5,069 nucleotides of DNA from Thiotrichaceae bacterium (GTDB lineage Bacteria; Pseudomonadota; Gammaproteobacteria; Thiotrichales; Thiotrichaceae), in NCBI GenBank assembly GCA_026992705.1, contig JALWYT010000226.1, forward strand, positions 1 to 5,069, read 5' to 3'. A program made the position numbers and the translations under genes. Of this stretch, positions 1 to 4,938 are shown in pieces (position 1 is the first letter of the stretch; each line of letters starts with the position of its first letter). Below the pieces are notes generated by a model, which had not been told where the DNA came from, made no database searches, and saw only the letters and a program-made list of their open reading frames with translations.

Positions 1-544
1 GCTGCCAATTAAACATCATTAGCCCCCGGAAAAAGCTTTTAACTTGAACGACATCTGTTCCTGCAACAAATGTTGTCATCATGCCTGTTCCAACTATTCC
101 TAAAAATAAAACTAGCATGAGATAATCAGATGGAGCTGAGATATAGCGAACCCGATCAACAACAATACGTCGAGCTAACAAGCCAAGCAAACCGGCTAGC
201 ATTGCAAAGCCTGCATATTTACCAAATGGTTGCATAAATACAATGACATCCCAAACAGGATCTTGAAAATAACGTACATGGCGAATTAATACTAGCCACA
301 TTCCCATGTGAAAAATAAAGGCAAAGAGCCATGTTGCCTTACTTGAACGAAATAAGCTATGAAAGAAAATTACTTCACGAAACATACGCCAAATAACACC
401 ACTTTGTGTTACTGGTGCAGGCATTGTTGGAATTTTTAATGGTGCTGGAGTAGTCCAGTATATACGAACTTTATTTGCTATTCCGAGTAGCAACACCAGT
501 GTTGCCACCCAAAAAAGAACTCCATAGACAGTACCTAAGATCAC
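1..544 (-). CDS. dsrM: DsrM, haem b membrane subunit of DsrMKJOP (5' part, cut by window edge)
   Basis: DsrM is the NarI-like, diheme cytochrome b subunit of the DsrMKJOP complex, which exchanges electrons between the quinone pool and cytoplasmic DsrC chemistry. The visible 181 residues are strongly hydrophobic. Likely membrane segments are at about residues 3-21, 70-90, 101-123 and 140-161. Histidines at 62, 79 and 89 are candidate haem ligands, His79 lying in FIFHMGMWLVLIRH, which resembles the NarI gamma-subunit family. The start is GTG (544..542), chosen because GGGAG stands 8 nt upstream and no in-frame ATG lies between it and the upstream TAA; the first in-frame ATG is only at codon 41. 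It follows dsrC by 114 bases, as in other sulfur oxidisers. The remainder (C-terminus, probably about a third of the protein) lies beyond position 1. Identity rests on hydropathy, His pattern and operon position. Confidence 0.88.
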   Translation of the reverse strand, partial: MILGTVYGVLFWVATLVLLLGIANKVRIYWTTPAPLKIPTMPAPVTQSGVIWRMFREVIFFHSLFRSSKATWLFAFIFHMGMWLVLIRHVRYFQDPVWDVIVFMQPFGKYAGFAMLAGLLGLLARRIVVDRVRYISAPSDYLMLVLFLGIVGTGMMTTFVAGTDVVQVKSFFRGLMMFNWQ

Positions 545-552
545 TGTATTAA

Positions 553-557
553 CTCCC
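553..557 (-). promoter_or_regulatory. Ribosome binding site deciding the dsrM GTG start
   Basis: On the minus strand this reads GGGAG, followed by an 8-nt spacer and GTG. It is the only good Shine-Dalgarno match near the start of the dsrM frame and is the reason for choosing a GTG start. It lies 9 nt downstream of a perfect 11-bp inverted repeat (567-610). Confidence 0.65.
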
Positions 558-566
558 AATAAGTCT

Positions 567-610
567 CTTCTTGCAAAAAATTCTTAATTTCTAAAACCCT
601 TTGCAAGAAG
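567..610 (-). repeat. Perfect 11-bp inverted repeat upstream of dsrM
   Basis: CTTCTTGCAAA at 567-577 is matched exactly by its reverse complement TTTGCAAGAAG at 600-610, with a 22-base AT-rich loop. In the dsr transcript it would form a stem ending 9 nt before the dsrM Shine-Dalgarno. No U-run follows, so it does not look like a standard terminator. The right arm shares bases 607-610 with the next hairpin (607-637), so both cannot be fully formed together. Confidence 0.65.
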
Positions 611-637
611 TTCGGAGCAGAAAAGCCCCGATACTTC
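607..637 (-). repeat. GC-rich hairpin just after dsrC
   Basis: Arms 607-618 and 625-637 pair to a stem of about 12 bp with one G.U pair (in the minus-strand RNA) and one bulged base (632), capped by a 6-base loop (619-624). The core is CGGAGC/GCCCCG on the plus strand. It begins 21 bases after the dsrC stop codon. There is no following U-tract, so RNA processing, 3'-end protection of dsrC mRNA or partial attenuation is more likely than full termination; that role is inference. Confidence 0.65.
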
Positions 638-658
638 AAAGCAGTATAAGCTATACGA

Positions 659-991
659 TTATACGCAGCCCGTTGGTTTCGGAAGACCTGCATATTTACA
701 TGCTTGCTTACCAGGACCGTATGGGAATAAACCATAAAGATATTTTGAATTACCCTTTGCTTTACCTAAACGCTTACCAACAGCTTTAGTTAATACACGT
801 ACTGCTGGAGCAATTTGATATTCTTCATAATACTCACGAAGAAAGTTAATGATATCCCAATGCTCATCAGTTAGCTCTACATCTTCTGCTGCTGCCATTG
901 CTTCTGCAACTTCAGGAGTCCATGCACTTAAATCTTCTAAGTAGCCTTCTTCATCAACAGCTATATCAACGCCATTTACATTTAATCCCAT
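659..991 (-). CDS. dsrC: DsrC sulfur carrier protein
   Basis: DsrC is the small cytoplasmic sulfur carrier that takes sulfur from DsrEFH and presents it, as persulfide, to DsrAB; the resulting trisulfide or oxidised form is handled by DsrMKJOP. The protein is 110 residues, close to the 112 of A. vinosum DsrC. The flexible C-terminal arm KQACKYAGLPKPTGCV carries both conserved cysteines, Cys98 and Cys109, separated by ten residues, with Cys109 second from the end. Both cysteines separate true DsrC from TusE-type relatives, which keep only the last one. The start is ATG with GGAGA nine bases upstream. The gene lies 48 bases after dsrH. It is followed by two strong hairpins that could separate its mRNA level from the membrane-complex genes downstream. 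Intact and very typical. Confidence 0.98.
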   Translation of the reverse strand: MGLNVNGVDIAVDEEGYLEDLSAWTPEVAEAMAAAEDVELTDEHWDIINFLREYYEEYQIAPAVRVLTKAVGKRLGKAKGNSKYLYGLFPYGPGKQACKYAGLPKPTGCV

Positions 992-1039
992 GATTATATC
1001 TCTCCGTTATTTCAATTAACTCATTAAAACTGTTTTATA

Positions 1040-1348
1040 TTAAAGCCAGCTTTGTGTTTTGTCATTGTCAGCTGTAAGATCAACAAACCCTTCATAATCA
1101 ACAATTGTTATACCATCAATTACTCGGTCTTCATTCATCCCACGAGCGGTTAAATCACCACCTAACACATAAACAGACTTATCAGTCATCGCTGCCTTAA
1201 TCTTGTCAGAAAACACTGTTCCTTCAACTGCACCAACTGCTGCATCTTCAATCATTAGAATTGAATCACCAGCACTAGCATGATTCAAGCACGATTCAAA
1301 AGCCACTCTTTCAAAAGGCGACTTATTCACAATATGTAGCATTGCCAT
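1040..1348 (-). CDS. dsrH: DsrH, TusB-like subunit of the DsrEFH sulfurtransferase
   Basis: DsrH is the smallest subunit of the cytoplasmic DsrE2F2H2 hexamer (homologous to TusBCD) that relays sulfur to DsrC. The 102-residue protein opens with MAMLHIVNKSPFER, a classic DsrH/TusB N-terminus, and has Cys20 in FESC, at the same position as the conserved Cys20 of A. vinosum DsrH. It is the only cysteine in the protein. The start ATG (1348..1346) is preceded by AGGGGA with an 8-nt spacer; a second ATG two codons later is possible but less well placed and would shift the Cys20 numbering. The gene follows dsrF by 19 bases and precedes dsrC by 48, so it is surely in the same transcript. Confidence 0.96.
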   Translation of the reverse strand: MAMLHIVNKSPFERVAFESCLNHASAGDSILMIEDAAVGAVEGTVFSDKIKAAMTDKSVYVLGGDLTARGMNEDRVIDGITIVDYEGFVDLTADNDKTQSWL

Positions 1349-1367
1349 GTTAATTATCCCCTTTCAA

Positions 1368-1772
1368 TTAGAAGCTAAGTGTTACGTCTTGCTGTGCCAT
1401 AACTTTTGCCATTTCTGCACGAGACACGACCCTAATTGATGGCTTTTCTGCCCAATCATCATCCTCATCTTCATAAACGAGCGGCATTAAATCGTCTTCT
1501 GTCATTCCACGCTCTTCTAGCGACTCTTTTTCAACAAAGATTTGATTGATATCATAATCACCCAATGCATTATAAGTCGCTGAGAAGTTTTTCTGTCCAA
1601 TCATTTTAGTGTCTTGACCTTTAGTTAATTGGTAAACACCATCATCTAGAAAAGCTAAACTAACATCTTGATCAAATGCTGCCGCAATTAACACTACCTC
1701 TAGCGATTCAAGTGCATAAATTGTACCGTAAGGAGCCTTACGATTTACAAACATAAACTTTTTAACAGCCAT
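1368..1772 (-). CDS. dsrF: DsrF, TusC-like subunit of the DsrEFH sulfurtransferase
   Basis: DsrF is the middle subunit of the DsrEFH hexamer, structurally a DsrE-fold protein. The 134-residue product begins MAVKKFMFVNRKAPYGT, which matches the DsrF/TusC family start (FVNRKAPYG). It contains no cysteine at all, so it cannot carry sulfur itself; this agrees with the view that the conserved carriers of the complex are DsrE Cys78 and, possibly, DsrH Cys20. An acidic stretch (YEDEDDDW, about residues 100-107) precedes the C-terminal helix region. The start is ATG, with AGGAG placed 6 nt upstream and overlapping the dsrE TAG stop, so translation of dsrE and dsrF is probably coupled (9-base gap). 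Confidence 0.96.
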   Translation of the reverse strand: MAVKKFMFVNRKAPYGTIYALESLEVVLIAAAFDQDVSLAFLDDGVYQLTKGQDTKMIGQKNFSATYNALGDYDINQIFVEKESLEERGMTEDDLMPLVYEDEDDDWAEKPSIRVVSRAEMAKVMAQQDVTLSF

Positions 1773-1781
1773 GATGCTCTC

Positions 1782-2174
1782 CTAATCTCCAAAAACAATA
1801 GTACGGTCAGATTGTATTCCGCCTTCAATTAATTGACCTAAGCCAGAAATCCGGAAACCATCGATAATATTATCTGCATCCAAACCTTGACGCTTTGCCT
1901 CATCAGCATCCATCAACCCACGACGCTGTGCAGCAGCAATACAGATAACCAAATCAAGATCGTGTTCTTTTGCTAAGTCACTCCATTCTTGCTGAACTAA
2001 ACGATCATCTTTAGGAGGGACGCTCAAGCGTGTACCATTATTCACACCATCATGGTAAAAGAATACACGAAAAATTTCGTGACCTTTCTCCAAAGCAGCA
2101 CGAACAAATTGAAGTGCACTATCAGAAGCTTGGTGCTGATACGGTCCTTCATTTATCATGACTGTATATTTCAT
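1782..2174 (-). CDS. dsrE: DsrE, sulfur-accepting subunit of DsrEFH
   Basis: DsrE is the TusD-like subunit of DsrEFH that accepts sulfane sulfur and passes it to DsrC. The 130-residue protein has the family hallmarks: MKYTVMINEGPYQHQASDSA at the N-terminus, VFFYHDGVNNG at about 37-47, and the active cysteine Cys78 in LVICIAAAQRRG, the same number as the essential Cys78 of A. vinosum DsrE. It is the only cysteine. The start ATG has only a weak upstream site (GGAT, about 8 nt away), in contrast to the strong sites of dsrA and dsrB. It is separated from dsrB by 83 bases that contain a long hairpin, and joined tightly to dsrF. Presence of dsrEFH is an established marker of the oxidative Dsr pathway. 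Confidence 0.97.
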   Translation of the reverse strand: MKYTVMINEGPYQHQASDSALQFVRAALEKGHEIFRVFFYHDGVNNGTRLSVPPKDDRLVQQEWSDLAKEHDLDLVICIAAAQRRGLMDADEAKRQGLDADNIIDGFRISGLGQLIEGGIQSDRTIVFGD

Positions 2175-2213
2175 TTTAAAAATCCATTAAATATCTTTTT
2201 AAAGTATTGACTA

Positions 2214-2244
2214 GGCTAGTTACTACATAAATGCAGTAATAGCC
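2214..2244 (-). repeat. Strong hairpin between dsrB and dsrE
   Basis: GGCTA (2214-2218) pairs with TAGCC (2240-2244) and TTACT (2220-2224) with AGTAA (2235-2239), with one bulged base at 2219. In the minus-strand RNA the stem continues through a U.G pair and two further pairs to a 4-base loop (2228-2231), about 13 bp in all. It starts 13 bases after the dsrB stop. The following minus-strand sequence has no tight U-run. A role in protecting the 3' end of dsrAB mRNA or in trimming the transcript is inference. Confidence 0.7.
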
Positions 2245-2257
2245 CAACAAAACCAGA

Positions 2258-3337
2258 TTAGAAGCGGATATGCGTGGACGCATTCAAATTCGCACGAGAA
2301 CCTCTCCAATTATCAATATGATACTTAGTGAATGGTAAACCTGTCTTCTCGAAAAATGCAGGCCACCCGATACGTTCAACCCACTCATTAATACGCTCAT
2401 AATCTTTAGCATCATCTTTATAAGTGTCAAGAATCTTCTTAACGATAGCGGTTGCTTCAGGCCAACGTGGTGGATTATTTGGAACACCTGCAGCAACTAA
2501 ACGCTGGAATGTTGGTTTACCACGGGCATTTGAATGGTTACCACCAATCCAGATAGCTAATTGAGTATATTCATAATCATTAATTTGCATTGGAGGACAT
2601 GGTGGGTAACATGCACCACAGCAAATACACTTTTTCTCATCAACTTCTAATGAAGGCTGACCATCGACCATTGCTGGACGAATCGCAGCAACTGGACAAC
2701 GAGCAACAACTGAAGGACGCTCACAAACATTACCCACAAGACTATGATCAATCTTAGGTGGTTTAGTATGTTGTACATTAATTGCAATATCACCTTGACC
2801 GCCACAATTAATTTGGCAACAAGAGGTTGTTAAATGAACACGATTAGGCATATCCCAGTTCTTCCAATATGGAAGTAAAGTATCCATCATTGCTTTAACA
2901 ACACCAGATGCGTCGGTTCCAGGAATATCACAGTGCAACCAACCTTGTGTATGAGAAATCGATGCAACAGAGTTACGTGTTCCACCGACGGGAAAACCTG
3001 CATCTTCAAGTGCAGCAATTAATGGTTGAACTTTTTCCTCTGTATCGACAAAAAACTGGATATTTGAGCGAATAGTAAACTGTACGTAACCATCACCATA
3101 TTCATCTGCAATATCCATCAATTTACGAAGTGTGAACACATCAAGGATACGCTGAGTACCTGCTTTGATTGTCCAAATCTTATCATTACCATACTTAGCA
3201 ACATGCACCATTACACCTGGCTGCACATCTTCATGGTATGCCCAAGTACCATAGTTACGACGCATTGTTGGATGCATGTATTGAAAACCATCAGGACACC
3301 CTGATTCAATCGGCTCACGCATTTGTGGAGCTGCCAT
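2258..3337 (-). CDS. dsrB: DsrB, beta subunit of reverse dissimilatory sulfite reductase
   Basis: DsrB forms the alpha2beta2 siroheme enzyme with DsrA; in sulfur oxidisers it oxidises the DsrC-bound persulfide to sulfite in the cytoplasm. The protein is 359 residues, normal for DsrB. Catalytic siroheme-[4Fe-4S] ligands are visible as Cys136 (LHCDIPG) and Cys173, Cys174 and Cys178 (TSCCQINCGG). An inserted ferredoxin domain at about 205-250 has Cys214 and the motif C237-x2-C240-x2-C243-x3-C247-P, so its cluster site is complete. The start is ATG 3337..3335, supported by AAAGGAGA with GGAG 6 nt upstream and by the family-like MAAPQMREPIESG; an eight-codon extension would need a TTG start without a ribosome site. 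The gene follows dsrA after a 90-base gap that contains a hairpin. Confidence 0.98.
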   Translation of the reverse strand: MAAPQMREPIESGCPDGFQYMHPTMRRNYGTWAYHEDVQPGVMVHVAKYGNDKIWTIKAGTQRILDVFTLRKLMDIADEYGDGYVQFTIRSNIQFFVDTEEKVQPLIAALEDAGFPVGGTRNSVASISHTQGWLHCDIPGTDASGVVKAMMDTLLPYWKNWDMPNRVHLTTSCCQINCGGQGDIAINVQHTKPPKIDHSLVGNVCERPSVVARCPVAAIRPAMVDGQPSLEVDEKKCICCGACYPPCPPMQINDYEYTQLAIWIGGNHSNARGKPTFQRLVAAGVPNNPPRWPEATAIVKKILDTYKDDAKDYERINEWVERIGWPAFFEKTGLPFTKYHIDNWRGSRANLNASTHIRF

Positions 3338-3342
3338 GTTTG

Positions 3343-3350
3343 TCTCCTTT
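3343..3350 (-). promoter_or_regulatory. Ribosome binding site of dsrB
   Basis: The minus strand reads AAAGGAGA, with the GGAG core 6 nt before the ATG at 3337. It fixes the dsrB start against the in-frame TTG eight codons upstream (3361), which has no such site. Confidence 0.7.
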
Positions 3351-3361
3351 AAACTTAACAA

Positions 3362-3384
3362 CGAGAGAAGAAAAACCTCTCTCG
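3362..3384 (-). repeat. Hairpin between dsrA and dsrB
   Basis: CGAGAGA (3362-3368) is matched exactly by TCTCTCG (3378-3384). In the minus-strand RNA the stem extends by a G.U and a G-C pair to about 9 bp with a five-U loop. It is preceded on that strand by six T residues (3390..3385) and ends 11 bases before the dsrB ribosome site. On the plus strand the hairpin is followed by A residues, so it is no terminator for plus-strand transcripts. Since dsrA and dsrB products are needed in equal amounts, a stability or processing role is more likely than termination. Confidence 0.6.
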
Positions 3385-3427
3385 AAAAAACAATACCTTA
3401 ATGAACGACTACATTCTCAGAAGAGAC

Positions 3428-4681
3428 TTAACTAGCCATTTTCTCTTCACGTTTACGAGCAAACCACTCTTCAGCAGCCTCATCCCAACCGTCAGTACGA
3501 ACATAAGAAACATTACGTGGCTGCTTAATCATGTTTGGATCAGGATCAACTCCAATGCCTTCTAAGAAGTTAACCAAGCCAATCCGTTCAATCATCTCAC
3601 CACAGCGCTCATGTTCTAGACCATTTTCAGCCCAAAAATCAATAACTTCTTCGGCTAATTCAACAAGAGCCTCGTAATCGTCTTCATTTTCAAGCTTCAT
3701 GAATGGAACAATAACTGTACCCATTAAATCACCAATTTTTAGTGTACGCTTACCGCCCATTAGGATAGTGACACCTTTATCATCACCAGGACTAATCGCC
3801 TTAGGTACAACATTCATACAGTGCATTGAACGAACACAGTTAGATTCATCAGCAATTAATGAATCATCATCACCTAACGCAAGACTTCCAGTAGTACAAC
3901 GTGAGATAACATTATCAATTACATAGTCACGACCTTTTTCAGCAACAAATGCCTTCCAAGCATCCTGATCAATCTTCTTATGATCACGCCATGTACCGAT
4001 GATTGCCATATCAGCACGCTCAATAGAGTTCTGGCAATCATTAGGACAACCAGATATTTTAAACTTAAATTTATATGGAAGTGCTGGTCGATGAACATCA
4101 TCAGTAAAGTTGTTTAATAGATGACGGTGAATTGCTTGCTCATTACAGTTAGACATTTCACAGCGAGCACCACCAATACATGACATACCCGTACGAACAC
4201 AAGGGCCAGCACCACCTAAGTCCCAACCATAATCATTAATTTCATCGAAGAAATGTTGGAAGCTTTCCGAGTCAGCACCAATGAACATGATGTTACCCGT
4301 TTGACCATGGAAAGTTTGTAAACCTGAACCCCATTTCTCCCAACTATTTGCTAACTCACGAAGCATATCTGAAGTATAAAAATTACCTGCAGGTGGTTGA
4401 ACACGTAGCGTATGAAACTCTTTAGACTCTGGGAACTTATCACCAACTTCTGAGAAGCGAGGAATGATTCCACCACCGTAACCATATACAGAGATAGTTC
4501 CACCTTTCCAGTAACCCATTTTCGTTTCGTAAGAATGCTCCAACTGACCCATTAAGCCATTGATAACATTACGAATACGCTCATCAGGGTGATTGTCACG
4601 TAAATTTTTAAACCCAGTAATAAAACTTGGCCATGGGCCATCTTCCAATACATCAAGCATCGGGGTAGGGTAATTTGCCAT
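3428..4681 (-). CDS. dsrA: DsrA, alpha subunit of reverse dissimilatory sulfite reductase
   Basis: DsrA is the siroheme-bearing partner of DsrB. The 417-residue protein has the family's usual length. The siroheme-[4Fe-4S] site is Cys168-x5-Cys174 (SCIGGARCEM) and Cys212-x3-Cys216 (ISGCPNDCQNS), complete. The ferredoxin domain (about 255-300) has Cys262, Cys282 and Cys288, but the middle position of the expected C-x2-C-x2-C (CVRCMHC in relatives as I recall them) is Ser285, giving CVRSMHC. Ser may still bind a cluster, or the cluster may be altered. The start is ATG 4681, with GAGGAGG 5 nt upstream; a 15-codon longer frame would begin at a TTG inside a palindrome and is rejected. It is the first gene of the operon, after a 257-base gap with promoter-like and hairpin elements. 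Confidence 0.98.
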   Translation of the reverse strand: MANYPTPMLDVLEDGPWPSFITGFKNLRDNHPDERIRNVINGLMGQLEHSYETKMGYWKGGTISVYGYGGGIIPRFSEVGDKFPESKEFHTLRVQPPAGNFYTSDMLRELANSWEKWGSGLQTFHGQTGNIMFIGADSESFQHFFDEINDYGWDLGGAGPCVRTGMSCIGGARCEMSNCNEQAIHRHLLNNFTDDVHRPALPYKFKFKISGCPNDCQNSIERADMAIIGTWRDHKKIDQDAWKAFVAEKGRDYVIDNVISRCTTGSLALGDDDSLIADESNCVRSMHCMNVVPKAISPGDDKGVTILMGGKRTLKIGDLMGTVIVPFMKLENEDDYEALVELAEEVIDFWAENGLEHERCGEMIERIGLVNFLEGIGVDPDPNMIKQPRNVSYVRTDGWDEAAEEWFARKREEKMAS

Positions 4682-4686
4682 ACCTG

Positions 4687-4693
4687 CCTCCTC
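4687..4693 (-). promoter_or_regulatory. Strong ribosome binding site of dsrA
   Basis: The minus strand reads GAGGAGG, 5 nt before the ATG at 4681. It is the strongest Shine-Dalgarno in the window, as expected for an abundant enzyme, and decides the dsrA start. Confidence 0.75.
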
Positions 4694-4709
4694 AATTAAA
4701 ATTTCTAGA

Positions 4710-4727
4710 CTTGCTAATTTTAGCAAG
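4710..4727 (-). repeat. Perfect palindrome in the dsrA leader
   Basis: CTTGCTAA (4710-4717) and TTAGCAAG (4720-4727) are exact reverse complements around a 2-base centre. As RNA it would form a 7-bp stem with a 4-base loop, ending 16 nt before the dsrA ribosome site. As DNA it could be an operator. The half-site TAGCAAG occurs once more at 4789-4795. Which role applies cannot be told from sequence. Confidence 0.6.
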
Positions 4728-4811
4728 CCTCGATAACTAAATTCTTACTCAGCATCAAGAAACCTGACAGAGCTTCCCACTGAACATATAGCAAGTGTAT
4801 TTGAATTTTCT

Positions 4812-4817
4812 AATATA
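4812..4817 (-). promoter_or_regulatory. Candidate -10 element of the dsrA promoter
   Basis: The minus strand reads TATATT here, about 130 bases before the dsrA ATG. No good -35 hexamer is found at 16-18 bp; instead the GC-rich inverted-repeat patch (4821-4871) lies directly upstream, which would fit an activator-dependent promoter. A second possible -10, TATATG (4790..4785), has only a poor TTAGAA -35. This is a guess from composition and position. Confidence 0.22.
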
Positions 4818-4820
4818 CTG

Positions 4821-4871
4821 TACCCCACCCTTGGGGGACTAGCCTAGACTGGCACTACCTCTTATGGGGTA
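4821..4871 (-). promoter_or_regulatory. GC-rich element with inverted repeat upstream of dsrA
   Basis: TACCCCA (4821-4827) and TGGGGTA (4865-4871) are perfect inverted arms around a 37-base interior that is much richer in G and C than its AT-rich surroundings. The interior has smaller symmetric pieces, CCCTTGGG (4828-4835) and CTAGCCTAG (4839-4847). It does not belong to any open frame I can support. It may be a regulator binding region for the dsr promoter, or a structured leader if transcription starts further upstream. Confidence 0.35.
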
Positions 4872-4879
4872 AGAAATAC

Positions 4880-4910
4880 AAAAAGCTATTAAACTTAACT
4901 TTATAAATAG
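4880..4910 (-). terminator. Possible weak terminator after the YchJ-like gene
   Basis: On the minus strand CTATT (4910..4906) can pair with AATAG (4890..4886), with AAA/UUU pairing inside, followed by C and five T residues (4884..4880). The stem is short and AT-only apart from its closing pair, so it is only a weak candidate for ending the upstream gene 29 bases after its stop. Confidence 0.25.
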
Positions 4911-4938
4911 TTGAATATAAACATTAAAATAATATCGT

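Noticed and set aside
607..637. Rho-independent terminator after dsrC.
   Set aside because: The stem is strong, but no U-tract follows on the minus strand, and dsrM is normally co-transcribed; it is listed as a hairpin instead.
541..735. A 64-codon minus-strand frame overlapping the dsrC end and ending with TGA that overlaps the dsrM GTG (GTGA).
   Set aside because: Its ATG lies inside dsrC in another frame without a ribosome site, and its latter half is made by the two inverted repeats. Reinitiation coupling to dsrM through the GTGA overlap is possible but unsupported.
2211..2220. CTAGGCTAGT shared with the opposite strand at 4838-4847.
   Set aside because: A 10-base match in 5 kb on two strands is expected by chance, and each copy is already part of a local inverted repeat.
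3699..3926. Plus-strand open frame of 75 codons inside dsrA.
   Set aside because: It lies fully within a well-supported conserved gene on the other strand and shows no ribosome site or recognisable family; the same holds for the plus-strand frames at 601-789 and 3238-3435.
4682..4726. A 15-codon N-terminal extension of DsrA.
   Set aside because: It would start at a TTG inside the leader palindrome with no ribosome site; the ATG at 4681 has GAGGAGG and gives the usual 417 residues.
4851..4866. TGGCAC on the plus strand looking like a sigma-54 -24 element.
   Set aside because: The matching -12 TTGC box is missing at the right distance, and the direction points away from dsrA with no plus-strand gene to serve.
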